DNA of 64,000 nt from Ceratorhiza oryzae-sativae (taxonomy: Eukaryota; Basidiomycota; Agaricomycetes; Cantharellales; Ceratobasidiaceae), in assembly GCA_030998015.1 (NCBI GenBank), contig JARWMV010000236.1, positions 62,001 to 126,000 on the forward strand. The letters run 5' to 3'. Position numbers and translations under genes: made by a program. The notes under the pieces were generated by a model. That model saw nothing but the letters and a program-made list of their open reading frames with translations, did no database searches and was not told the origin of the DNA. The stretch's first letter is position 1; each line of letters opens with the position of its first letter. Positions 1 to 10,774 of this stretch are shown here, piece after piece.

Positions 1-306
1 ACAAATCAAATGGCCTGATGCAGTTGACCCTCAATGTGCTGTCTGTTCTAGGTACAGTAGACTTCTGCTTGATGCTTGTTGATGGGCCCCAAGTGAGCCT
101 TGGCTTCACAACGGACCCTAAGAGATTCTAGGTCTGTCAGCGCTTTGTCAGCATTTTTGCTTTTCGCTTTTTTAATGTATTTAATGAGAATATAACAAGG
201 TAAACATTCCAGATGCTACAGATGAGCACAGCTTGTATTTAGGGGCACATAAGAAGAGTCTTGAGGAGAGAAACCAATAAAGGAATGAACATATAACACA
301 AAATTC

Positions 307-1523
307 TTAAGCTTTGGGACAAATGCCAGTATGGCACCAGCAGTTCTCAATGGTCTTTGGGTCTAACTTGTCCCAAGCCTGCTGCACTAGGTGCATACCT
401 CTGAGTTGATCAACATGGTACAGGTCCTGAGCACCCTGTGCATCAAGTTCAAGTGTTTTTAGGCCCTGCAGGTGCTGGTAGTTTGCTTTGAACATTCAAA
501 TAATCCCTGCATCCATTGGCTGGAGCCAGGATGTAAGGTTTGGGGGCAAATGAGCCACTTCAATGTGCAAGTACAACACCCCATTGAGGTTGTGTGAGCT
601 AGTGTTGTCACAGAGTAACAAGACATGTCAGTCTTGCTGCTGCATCTCAGTATTGAGAATAGAAACATACCTAGATATGTGATTAATTAGATTGATTTTC
701 ATCTTTGCTTTTGTACACATGAATGTACTTACTCTTGCCAAATTGTTGAAGTCATCCAGGCCTTGGTGTTATACCAGTAATAGAACCCATAGTCCTCAGG
801 GCCACTGTGTTTGAAGCATCACAGACACTTAGCATGGCTGATAAACATCGGCTTGAGTTTTTCACCTGTCTGGCTTGTACCAACAACATATGTAAGCCAA
901 GTTTTGTCAACCTTTAGCCCAGATAAAGCATGTGAGGCTAGCCCACCAGTGAGACTGTTCTGATACAGAAGCGCTGTCTCATCAACATTGATGCGATGGG
1001 TGGGAGGATAGCAGGCAAGGAGCTGGCAGAGGGTTTGTTGATGACTGTCAATTGTGTGAACCAGGGCAGATGCTGCCTCACCATGAAAGACATAGTGCTT
1101 TAAGCTGTATCTCTGCTTAAATCGAGTAAGCCACCCATCAGAAAAGTTAATCATCTGGTCGGGAGGGATGCCAAGCTCCTTAGCAATCTGCTTGGCCTTC
1201 AATTGAATTAGCATCCCATTCAACTGTAGATTCCGCCCCTTGGCATCCATAATCCAATTGCATAGTTGCTCCTCTACCTCTGGGTGAGCAACAGAGGACT
1301 TTCAGCAAGCATCTGCATTGGATGTGTTGTCAGTGATGTGCCAATGAATCAATTTCTCATTCCAAGTGTATTGATGAATTGTTTGCTCACAGATTGTAGT
1401 AAAACCCTTGCAGCAGAGCAAGGGTAAGAGCTGATCCATGGACATTTTACCATGATGTTGCTTGTAAAGCTCAACAACCTCAAGCTTTTGGCCATATGTG
1501 AGTTGATCTTGGCTGCCAGACAT
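307..1523 (-). pseudogene. Decayed pogo/Tigger-type DDE transposase
   Basis: Three minus-strand blocks read in the order of a pogo/Tc1-mariner transposase with a CENP-B-like DNA-binding half. Block 1302-1523 starts MSGSQDQLTYGQKLEVVELY, a helix-turn-helix. Block 819-1250 holds the second HTH (GWLTRFKQRYSLK) followed by the start of the DDE core (INVDETALLYQ, the first catalytic Asp). Block 307-495 holds the C-terminal signature QQAWDKLDPKTIENCW..TGI. The blocks lie in different frames and the middle catalytic region (about 500-818) is broken, so no active enzyme is made. Known family role: cut-and-paste transposition in the nucleus. I could not find terminal inverted repeats, so element ends are unknown. 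Confidence 0.78.
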
Positions 1524-2387
1524 GGTCTACATCAAGAATGTGAGCATATAGGTTGTCAGACAGGGTTGTATGTGTTAAGAACTTACAATTTGAGAGGGGG
1601 GGGGAATTGCAAAAAAGAGTGTGTTGAAGGAGAGTTTGTATTTAGTTCAATAAAATAAAATCTAATCCATTTTATAAGTACATCTGGAGTGCAAAACAAA
1701 AACAATGCAGCTTGTGCAGTATCCAGTGCTTACTGTGCCCATGCACAGGATGACATACACTCCAGTTATGTGCTGGTCCAAGAAACTTCATCAATTGAAG
1801 CAAGCATGTAGTGAGAGAGCAGTAACTGGAAGTCTACTGTATTTGCATATGAATTTATTTATGCTCAAAACTGACTCCTTGTATCAGCATATAGCACAGA
1901 TGTAGAACATGCATTCACATTCAATGGCTTGATTGTGAGCAAGCAATGCCATAACCTTGCAACACACACAATCCATGCAACTGCAACCTTGGGATTCTAC
2001 TCAAAGGCCAGCCTTGGCAAGCCTGGCACCCCCCACAATTCCACCAAATGGGAGGGAGAAGGGGAAGTCAGGTGCAAAGGTTCCACTGCCAGCTGTTCAA
2101 ATGTTATATAATGTATTCTACAATTGCACAAATGATCCATGCCCTTGGGCACATTTATAGCTAACATTCCAAAATAAGATACCAATAACATGCAGTAATA
2201 TTGCCAAACTTGTGCAGAAACAGCAGCACTTGAACACAAAATTCCTGTGGCACACTTGGCAGGAACCTGAGTATCACAGGCAGTTTTGGTGTCAACACTG
2301 GCTCCTGCATTGCCAAAATTCACCAAAAAAAATCTGGCAAGCACTGAAGTTCTGGCACACCAACATTTGGTGCAACATGCTTATATA
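1524..2387. other. No supported gene; CpG-poor repeat remnant
   Basis: Only short unrelated open frames occur. The stretch includes a run of nine G near 1597 and AT-rich spacers. It lies between the transposase remnant and the truncated gypsy pol and has the same CpG depletion as its neighbours, so it is probably decayed transposon sequence. I recognise no protein in it. Confidence 0.5.
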
Positions 2388-3015
2388 GAACAATTGGTTT
2401 GTAATGTAGCTGACATAGGTAGACATACACTTGTGTTGGGAATGTCTTGGCTCAAGTTGCATACTCCCAGTATAGACTGGCCTAACAGACACCTTACTTT
2501 TGATTCTGCTTACTGTGTTAAAATATGTGTCCCAGCTTCAAATGTAGTTCCCAGAAATGTTGGGGGCCATCTGGACCCTTTGATACAGACCTAGGAGATG
2601 TCAAGGCTTTACAACCTCTTGAAGGCATCCCTAGGGATCCTGGAGTTGTTGCAGCTTCAAAACCACTTGAAGGCATCTGAGAGGAACTCCAGGACTATAT
2701 GGATGTATTTGCTGAAGACAATGTGGTGATAGAGCTTCCTCCCCATTGAGCCTTTGACCTTGAGATAGCCCTTATGGACCCATTTGCCTGCCAAGGCCTG
2801 CTGATGATGAAGAATTGCACAGTATCCTCAAAGAGCAGCTGTACAAGGGGCTCATTAGACCCTCCAAGTCTTGCTATTGCTCTCTGGTCATATTTTGTCC
2901 CCAAAAAGAATAGAAAACAGAGAATGTGTGTTGACTATTGCTTGCTCAATGCCAATACAGTGAAAATTGTGTACCCCATCCCACTTATTTCTACCCTAGT
3001 ACAGAAACTTAGGGG
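2388..3015 (+). pseudogene. Truncated Ty3/gypsy pol fragment (protease end to RT start)
   Basis: This stretch is a diverged second copy of the element A pol at about 5628-6265. Shared landmarks are EQLVCNVADIG, LGMSWLKLH.PSIDWPN and LKEQL..GLIRPS-type residues, ending at the RT palm entrance (YPIPLISTLVQKLRG). Homology begins abruptly at 2388 and stops at 3015, exactly where the LTR of element A starts. It contains several stops. The missing RT catalytic core, RNase H, integrase and chromodomain suggest an internal deletion that fused pol to an LTR. It is not functional. Confidence 0.8.
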
Positions 3016-3551
3016 TGTCATGGCCTAGACCATGAGCACAAATTTATCCAAATTTATTATGATTTATTTTACCTCTATTTTTCCTGCTTTATGGACAAGT
3101 CCTGTTTATTCAGATATATGTGTAGAATAACTGACTGAGTCATGTGACCTTGTTTTTGTTGACCATTGTTGATGTATTCTGGAATATTCTGTTGATGTGG
3201 CACTATTTCTGTCATTGTATGATTTACTTAGGCTTCTTATTACATATGTACTGCCTCCTCTGTGAATATATAAGGGAGAGTCTGAGAGCCTTAAGCCTCA
3301 GAACTTGACCTCCTGTTGATCATCCCTTCTACCTGAGTTGGTCACCAAGCCACTTAGTACTACTTAGTACTTGCCCAGTTCTCTTAAGCACAAGCGCACC
3401 TCTGAATCCCCTCTGCATGTTGTTGCAACCTATCCCCTCACTGCATGTCCCCCTCTAGGTGTTGCAGCCTTGATCCTTGGCATTACAGCCCTTGGATCTG
3501 CCATCACCTCATAAGCATTTGGCATTGTTGTTCAGGTTGTCAGCTCTGACA
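3016..3551 (+). repeat. 5' LTR of chromovirus A
   Basis: The repeat begins TGTCATGGCC and ends CTCTGACA, and it matches 8830-9353 along its length with scattered substitutions and small indels. A TATA-like ATATATAAGG near 3267 lies about 30 bp upstream of AGAACTTGACCT (3300-3311), which would put that 12-mer at or near the 5' end of the transcript. Confidence 0.92.
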
Positions 3552-3553
3552 TT

Positions 3554-3565
3554 AGGTCAAGTTCT
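3554..3565 (+). other. Primer-binding site of A, complementary to its own LTR (self-priming)
   Basis: AGGTCAAGTTCT lies two bases after the 5' LTR. It is the exact reverse complement of AGAACTTGACCT at 3300-3311 inside the same LTR, just downstream of the TATA-like box. Tf1 of fission yeast primes reverse transcription by folding its own mRNA 5' end onto such a site; the same use here is inferred from the match and its position. Confidence 0.75.
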
Positions 3566-3915
3566 TCATACCCCTTGGGAGTTGAGAAATACCCCTGTAC
3601 TAGCCTACTGTGAAAAGGAGAAGGGCTTGGACTGCATAATACTCAAAAGCAGAAAGAGACTATCCAGTAACAGGTGTCTACAAGGCAGACAGTCCCTTTT
3701 GCCCAACCTCAGGACTCTTGTCCATCACCACACATGTTGTAGTCAGTGAATCACCTGCTTGCAAAGAAGACACTCTAAATCACACCTGTCAACAGCTTGC
3801 TGATTAGTAGTAGTAATTGTCCAACACTAGGTGAAAGAGCAACCACAGTGTTTGAGAGTGAGAATCCTGGCTTCAAGAGCACCCATATTTGTCCACCCAC
3901 CTTCCTATTTTAGCT

Positions 3916-5286
3916 ATGACATCCACTCCTGCCACCCCTGCCACCACTCCTACTCCTACTCCTGCTCCTGCCCCTGCACCCAACTACATCTTGGTCAACC
4001 CCAACCAAATCACACTCCCTGCTGACCAAGCTGACCAGGCTAGGTTCTTCCAAGAAATCAAAGATGTTCTGGTTGCTATCAATCATAATTTTACAGTCTA
4101 CATGGGAGTAACTGGGGCTGATTTACAAACAGCCAATAATAACATGCAGGGTTTTGAAGCCAGTATCCAAGCCCTTGAAACAAACATGAACTGGGTAATG
4201 GCACAAACACCAGCACTGGCACCTGCACCAGCCCCAGCTACACAGCCAAGCAGGTTGCATATCCCAAAACTTGCCCCCCCAGCAGAATTCAATGGCACAG
4301 ACAAGGACAAGGCAGCATCTTTCAGGGTTGCAGTCACACATTATATGTGTATTTCATATCCTCAGGCATCTGTCAACAAGCAGATTGCTTATTTTATCTC
4401 CTGCTTAGAAGGCAAAGCCCATGAAAGGCTTGAATCATATCTTGATCAAGATGTCATTCAAGGTGTACCAGTTCCCTGGTTACATGACCTACAAAGCTTC
4501 TGGGAGCAATTTGATGCTTGTTGGAGTGTCTCCAATAAAACCAAAAACTTCCAGGCTAAATACATAGAGCTCACCTAAACAGGATTGGTTCAGGAGTACT
4601 TCAAAGACTTCCAGACATACTCTCAAGGGCTTGGGTACAATGACCAGGCACTGTGTGACCACTTCTACAACAATCTCTCAGTTGAGATCAAGAAGGTCTT
4701 GGTGGCCCAAGACTTTGATTACAACCCCAACTCAGTCACACTCCAAGTGTTGGCTGAAAAAGCCTTAAAAATCAATCAACATCTTGAGGCCTTCAAAAGC
4801 CAGAACAAGTCCTCCAAAGCAGGCTCATTGTCCAAATCAGGCAATACCACTTCCAAAAGTGTGACCTCACTGTTGGTGGCATCTCCCACAGGCAATGCCA
4901 GGGAAAAAATGTCCATCAGGGAAAAGGTCTATGCAATTGTGAATGGTAAAGCTTGAAAAGGAACAATCATGGCCATTGGTAAAAACACAAAAGGCATGGT
5001 AGTCCCAATGGTCAAATGGAATGATGGATCTTCAGAAGAATCTACCTTTAAAAACATCAAGAAGGATTTGCATCCTGTCACTATCATTGCTCCCTCTGCT
5101 CCCAAGCTTGCTCCTGCCCAGGGTCCTGGACCCATGGACCTTGATGCTGCAGGTAAAGGGAAGCAGCCTATAATTTGTAATACCTGTGGTGGTCATGGCC
5201 ATTATGCAAGTGTCTGTCCCTCAAAATCCTACTCTGGACAAAGCATGTTGCTATCTGATGAGGAGTTGGAAAACAAGGACCCCTGA
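3916..5286 (+). pseudogene. gag of chromovirus A (broken)
   Basis: Encodes the capsid/nucleocapsid polyprotein that packages element RNA in the cytoplasm. The start at 3916 (MTSTPATP) is chosen by analogy with MASQPSAP in element B. A Pro/Ala-rich N-terminus is followed by the capsid-like region (FNGTDKDKAASF, then YISYLEG-type residues) and a C-terminal CCHC zinc knuckle CNTCGGHGHYASVC near 5178-5219, preceded by PMDLDAAGKGK. In-frame stops at about 4576 (TAA) and 4954 (TGA) split it into three. Downstream pol reads in the -1 frame relative to gag. Confidence 0.88.
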
Positions 5287-5287
5287 A

Positions 5288-8200
5288 CACCAATATTGGA
5301 GCAAGCATTTCAGGGGAAAAAGATACAGACTTTGAGATATATGCTGTAGATAACGTGTTGCCCCTAAATATATATTTTACTGCATCTTCAGTCCTGTCCA
5401 CTCCCACAAACAAAAGCATCCACTGTATGCAGACAATGCATGGTTGGGCAATGATTGACTCAGGTGCCTCATCATGTTTTATTCACCCAAAATTAGTTGC
5501 TCAATATTGAATACCCACTCAGAAAAAGAAAAACCCAAAAAAATTAAAAGTTATTGATGGTTGTGAAATCAGTTCTGGACTTGTTGATACAGAATGTGTA
5601 TTTATCTTAGAAATAGGTAGTCATAAAGAACAATTGGTTTGTAATGTAGCAGACATAGGTTGACATATGCTTGTACTTGGAATGTCCTGGCTCAAATTAC
5701 ACAACCCTAGTATAGACTGGCCTAACAAACATCTTACTTTCAATTCTCCCTATTGTATTAAAAGATGGGTCCCAGCTTCTAATGTAGTTCTCAGAAATGT
5801 CAGGGGCCACCTGGACCCTTTTGACTCAGACCTAGGAGGCATTGAGGTTTTCCAACCTCTTGAAGGCATCCCTAGAGACCCTGGAGGTGTTGTGGTATTA
5901 AATCCACTTGAAGGCATCCCAGAGGAACTCCAGGACTATACAGATGTATTTACTGAAGATGATGGGGTGACAGAGCTTCCTCCCCATCAACCCTTCAACC
6001 TTGAGATAGTCCTCAAGGACCCCAATGCACCAGTAAAGGGACCTGTATATCTGTTAAGGCCTTCTGATGATGGGGAACTACACTGGATACTCAAGGAGCA
6101 ACTACACAAGGGGCTCATTAGACCCTCCAAGTCTTGCTACTACTCTCCAGTCATCTTCATTCCCAAAAAGAATGGCAAGCAGAGAGTGTGTGTCAACTAT
6201 TGTTCACTCAACACTAACACAGTGAAAAATGTGTACCCCATCCCACTCATATCCACCCTGGTGGAAAAACTCCAGGGCACAAGAATATTCACCACCTTGG
6301 ATCTGAAATGGGGTTACAACCTAGTTCAGATCAAAGAAGGCAATGAATGGAAGACTGCATTCAAAACCAAATACAGATTGTTTGAATACTTGGTGATGCT
6401 GTTTGGCCTATGCAATGCTCCTGCCACTTTCTAAAACTTCATGAATGAAATCTTCAGGGATATTCTAGATATCTTTGTGATTGTTTATCTTGACAACATA
6501 TTGATATTCTTGAAAAACCCTGAGGACCACACTAAGCATGTTGCAGAAGTACTTTGCTGACTCAGGCTCCACAAACTGTACTGCAACCTGTCCAAATGCA
6601 TATTTAATGCCTCAGAAGTGGAATATCTTGGTGTAATTGCTAATGGTGAGGGAGTACACCCCAATCTGGCAAAAATCATGGAAGTGGTGAACTGGGCAAC
6701 ACCCAAATCTGTGAAAGGTGTTCAGGAATTCCTTGGCTTTGTAAGCTTCTACTGCCAGTTCATTGAAGACTTTGCAGGAAGGGCATTTCTGCTCTACCAA
6801 TTACTGCAGAAAGAAAACCCATGGCAGTGGGGTCAAAACAAAGGAAGCTCATTTAATATCCTAAAACAAGCTCTCATGGAATCACCTATACTCATCCAAC
6901 CTGATGTCACAAAAGAATTTATACTGGAATGCAATGCATCTGATTATGCCACTGGCACCATACTGAACCAGATTGGCAAGGATGGCAAAATGCACCAGGT
7001 AGCCTTCTATTCCAAGATCCTGTCACCAGCAGAGCACAACTATGATATCCATGACAAGGAGTTGCTTGCAATGATAAGGGTGTTCAAGGAATGGTGTCAC
7101 TTGCTTGAAGGATCAGACATCCCAATCCAGGTACTTACAGACCACCAGAACCTGGAATATTTCCAAACCAAAGGGACCTGAACTGTAGGCAGGCACAATG
7201 GATGGGCTTCTTAGCTGACTACAACTATAGGATCAAATATAGGTCAGGGGCTCAAAATGGCAAAGTGGACATCCTCTCTCATTGAGAAGAACTGTGGTAA
7301 CAAGCAGCTAAAGAGGGGGGTGAAGTTCCACCACTTATCAGCCCTGAACTTTTCATCTCATCAATTCTGACACACCATACCCTAAATGACATGACAAGGG
7401 ATGCACTACCTGATGACAATTTAATTGAGAAGATCCTGAAGACCCTAGAGGAGAACATACCAGTTAAAGGCTGGCAACTAGATAATGACTTGTTGTACTA
7501 CCATGACCACATATATGTACCAAACCAGTTGGAAATCAGGCAAGCTGTCATAGAAATCCAGCATGACAATCCTGCAGCAGGGCACCCAGGGCATTTCAGA
7601 ACCCTAGACCTGGTCTCCTGGGACTACTACTGGTCTGGAATGAAACAGTCCATTGTAAAATACATACAGGCATGCAACTTGTGTATCCAGAACAAGCATT
7701 CGAGTCAAGCTCCTCCTGGGTTACTCCAACCCATTGACCTACCCAACAAACCTTGGGAGGAGATTACATATGACTTGATCACCAGATTACCTATGTTGGA
7801 GGGTTATGATGCAATACTCACTGTGGTGGACTGATTATCCAAAATGGTGCACTTTATTCCAATACACTTGGATGCCTCAGCAGTAGATGTTGCCAACCTA
7901 TTTGTCAACTTTGTATGGAAACTACATGGACTGCCCTAGAAAACCATTTCTGACTAAGGCCCTAACTTTAATGCAAAATTCTTACACCAAGCCCACAAAC
8001 AACTGGGGATTGAACCACATTACTCAACAGCATATCAACCCCAAGTAGATGGACAGAGCAAGCACCTCAACCAGTTTGTTGAAATATACCTATGTCATTA
8101 CATTAACCATCAACAAACAGATTGGGTGGCAGCCTTACCTATGGCAGAGTTTGCATACAACCATGGGAAGCACTCAGGTTCTCAACACTTGCCTTTCTTC

Positions 8201-8818
8201 ACCTGCTATGGTTACAACCCAGACTTTACTGTGGGTAATACCAAAGAAAGCAGTGTCCCTCAGGCTGACCAATATGCCAACCACCTCAAAGCTATTCATG
8301 ATGAGGCAAAAGCAGCACTCACAATTGCCAACTGCTCCCACTCAGAATACTATAACCAGAAGCATTGTGAGGCCCCCAGGATTGAGGTCAGATCAAAGGT
8401 GTTCCTGGACAGGTCTAACATCAAGACCCTTAGGCCATCAAAGAAATTGGACAATAGGCAATTTGGCCCTTATGTGGTCACCAAACAGATTGGGAAAAAC
8501 ACCTTCCAATTGGATCTGCCCAAATCCATGAAGGTGCACCCTGTTTTCCATGTCTCCCTCCTTTACCCAAAACCTTCAGACAACTTCCAAAGGGAACCAA
8601 ACCCTGCACCACCAGTGGTAACCCCTGAAGGAGAAGAGGAGTATGAAGTAGAGGAAATTTTGGACTCACAGCACAAGGGTAGAAGACTGGAATATTATGT
8701 TAAATGGAAAGGCTATGGAGCAGAAGAGAACAGCTGGCAACCCAAAGCACATCTCACAAATGCTCCAGAAAAGGTAGCAGAATTCCACCAGTCTCACCCA
8801 AATGCACCTGGGCCTTAA
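5288..8818 (+). pseudogene. pol of chromovirus A (protease-RT-RNase H-integrase-chromodomain, broken)
   Basis: Domains in order: aspartic protease MIDSGASS (about 5451), RT with YPIPLI and FTTLDLKWGYN, catalytic motif mutated to YLDN (6486-6497, second Asp lost), RNase H FILECNASDYATG (about 6919), integrase HHCC zinc region (about 7560-7695), DDE core EITYDLITRLP.., and chromodomain EEEYEVEEILDS..YYVKWKGY (about 8638-8760). Stops interrupt protease, RT and integrase, for example at 5508, 5662, 6432, 7180, 7831 and 7957. The chromodomain assigns it to chromoviruses, whose integrase tail targets chromatin. It is non-functional. Confidence 0.9.
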
Positions 8819-8819
8819 T

Positions 8820-8829
8820 GGGGGGGAAG
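8820..8829 (+). other. Polypurine tract of chromovirus A
   Basis: A pure purine run (seven G, then AAG) directly precedes the TGTCA start of the 3' LTR and follows the pol stop by two bases. This is the usual plus-strand primer site of LTR elements. Confidence 0.8.
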
Positions 8830-9353
8830 TGTCATGGCCTAGACCATGAGCACAAATTTATCTGAATTTATTATGATTTATTTTACCTCTATTTTTCTGC
8901 TTTATGGACAAGTCCTGTTTATTCAGATATATGTGTAGAATAGCTGACTGAGTCACATGACCTTGTTGTTGTTGACCATTGTCAATGTATTCCAGAATAT
9001 TCTGTTGATGTGGCACCATTTCTGTCATTGTACAATTTACTCAGGCTTCTTATTACATATGTACTGCCTCCTCTGTGAATATATAAGGGAGAGTCTGAGA
9101 GCCTTAAGCCTCAGAACTTGACCTCCTGTTGATATCCCCTTCTACCTGTGTGGTCACCAAGCCTAACAGTTCCTGCCCAGACCTCTTTAGGTCAAGCACA
9201 TCTCTCATACCTTCCTGTGTGTTGTTGCACCCTATCCCCTCACTGTGTGTCCCCTTCTAGATGTTGCAGTTAGACCTTTGGCCCTCACAGCCTATAGGTC
9301 TGCCATTGCCTCATAAGCATTTGGTGTTGTTGTTCAGGTTGTCAGCTCTGACA
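8830..9353 (+). repeat. 3' LTR of chromovirus A
   Basis: Begins TGTCATGGCC and ends CTCTGACA. It is 524 bp against 536 bp for the 5' copy, the difference being mainly a short ACTTAGT-type duplication and small indels in the 5' copy near 3350-3370. The divergence agrees with an old insertion. Confidence 0.92.
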
Positions 9354-9453
9354 ATGCCACAGCTCTCAATTAGGTGTGTTTCCATGCATTCAAGCTGCTG
9401 AGTGAAGTCAACTGTTTGTTGTTTTATGATTGTGTTGAAGCATGGCTGGAGGT
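9354..9453. other. Spacer between chromoviruses A and B, no gene seen
   Basis: About 100 bp of sequence older than the insertion of B. Its continuation on the other side of B begins at 16059. I recognise no coding feature. Confidence 0.5.
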
Positions 9454-9458
9454 GTAGG
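9454..9458. repeat. Left target-site duplication of chromovirus B (GTAGG)
   Basis: GTAGG directly before the 5' LTR is repeated at 16054-16058 directly after the 3' LTR. A 5-bp duplication is standard for Ty3/gypsy integrase. Confidence 0.9.
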
Positions 9459-9834
9459 TGTCACAAACTGACACGCATATATCCACTCTATAATATCTTC
9501 TCGATTTACTACATTTTATGAGATCATCTTCAAAACATACTTGCCTTTTATGGTATATCTGTGTCATGTGACTCAGGGAATGTTCTGGACCAGTAACCGA
9601 GATGTATTTCAACTCTGATGTGAAATTCCGCAGTTCCGCAGTTGCTTCTACTGCTTCTATCTCTTATCTGTTGTGACTCACTGTATGGACTTGTTTGTTA
9701 TGATGTGGCTTGTACTATGTATATAAACCAGGTCAAGTTTGCAGAGGACTCCTCAAGAACTTGACCTCTCATCGAATACAAGTTCTTTTATTTTCTTACT
9801 ATTTTCCTTGTCGCCTGACTTGTCGTCGTCGACA
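9459..9834 (+). repeat. 5' LTR of chromovirus B
   Basis: Begins TGTCACAAACTGACACG and ends GTCGTCGACA. TATATAAA at 9720-9727 lies about 30 bp upstream of TCAAGAACTTGACCT (9753-9767). A 10-bp inverted repeat (9730-9739 with 9758-9767) flanks the predicted transcription start. Confidence 0.95.
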
Positions 9835-9836
9835 TC

Positions 9837-9851
9837 AGGTCAAGTTCTTGA
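9837..9851 (+). other. Primer-binding site of B, complementary to its own LTR (self-priming)
   Basis: AGGTCAAGTTCTTGA, two bases after the 5' LTR, is the exact 15-nt reverse complement of 9753-9767, which sits about 30 bp after the TATA box. This matches the Tf1 self-priming layout and is longer than the 12-nt match in element A. Confidence 0.8.
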
Positions 9852-10751
9852 CAATCTGGCACAACCTTTTACAGAAGACCAGCACTGCCGTCTGTGTGGG
9901 TGGTTTGGACACCTGTCGATTCACTGCTTCACCCTCAACTCAGTTGAAAGTATCCTTGAAGAAGCTGGGCACATCAATTTCAACCGAGTAGTAATCATCA
10001 AAGTCCACCCCCAGAAAGTTGGACGTGCCCAACAAGCCTTTGTCACCGAGCCAGGTGCCCCTGAGTGCAAAATTTGTCATCAGGCAAACGGAGCCACCTT
10101 CCCAGCGCACTGCCCTTACTGTCCTAAGAAGGACAAATTCCTTTACTACTACACCATCCCCCGCAACCAGCTATAAGCTGGAGAACCTTGGCCAACAGCT
10201 TCTTTGTCACCTGCTAAACACTATCGAAAATTTCCAAGACAGGTACCATTATTACCGGAATAAGTACAAAGAAACCTGTGAAAAACTTCACGAAGCCAAG
10301 GCCCGTTGCGCATACTTAACCAAGTGGTTGCATGAACACCAGGAGGACTACCTATCCCTCCTCCAAGATCATCTCAGACTAGAAACTATAGTCCGAGAAA
10401 CAATTGAACCCCATGAGTACACCTTCCCCATCTTCTCAACGCTGTCAGACCTCCCTCACCCCACCTTTCTAAGTGGCACGGGCTCGCCAATTCAGGAAGA
10501 AACACCCCTTCTGACAGCCCAAATCAATTCTCCCCAAGGAAGCACTCCTTTGGGACCAAACTAAACTGAAGCGGGTGGAGTGCCCATATTGTTGCCAGGA
10601 CACCAAAAGTTGGGACTTGGATGATACTTGGTTAAGGTTTGCAGGAATCAGAAACTTTGAAGTTTACAGACTTGTGTGGGGAACAGAAATCCTATATTAC
10701 CAAAACAATTCCCAATTCCCTGTACTTCCTTATCGTCTCTGTCACCTTTAG
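9840..10751 (+). pseudogene. Extra 5' reading region of B: CCHC finger, coiled coil, second Cys pair
   Basis: Between the primer site and gag lie about 900 bp with protein-like sequence that moves through three frames (breaks near 10140-10176 and 10500-10564). The first frame has CRLCGWFGHLSIHC, an exact C-X2-C-X4-H-X4-C knuckle, then CKICHQANG and HCPYCPKKDK. The second is helical and charged (ENFQDRYHYYRNKYKETC). The third has ECPYCCQDTKSWDLDDTWLR and ends at 10751, just before gag. I recognise no family. Its only in-frame ATG (9739) lies in the LTR upstream of the predicted transcript start. Element A has only about 360 bp here and no counterpart. It may be a captured or element-specific gene, now decayed. 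Confidence 0.55.
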
Positions 10752-10774
10752 AATCTTATCAAACCTTCTCTGAA

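Larger units (their letters stand above)
3016..9353 (+). mobile_element. Chromovirus A: old full-length Ty3/gypsy LTR retrotransposon
   Basis: Two LTRs (3016-3551 and 8830-9353) bound gag, protease, RT, RNase H, integrase and a C-terminal chromodomain in gypsy order. A primer-binding site follows the 5' LTR and a G-rich polypurine tract precedes the 3' LTR. Internal stops and an RT active site reading YLDN show it is dead. I find only three CpG dinucleotides (near 3395, 5354 and 7701) in 6.3 kb. Flanking pentamers differ (AGGGG on the left, ATGCC on the right), so there is no target duplication and the left flank is another copy's pol, which indicates recombination after insertion. Confidence 0.93.

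Noticed and set aside
9739..10176. Taking ATG 9739 as the true start of the extra ORF of element B
   Set aside because: It lies upstream of the predicted transcript start and its first 30 codons are LTR sequence, so the start cannot be assigned.
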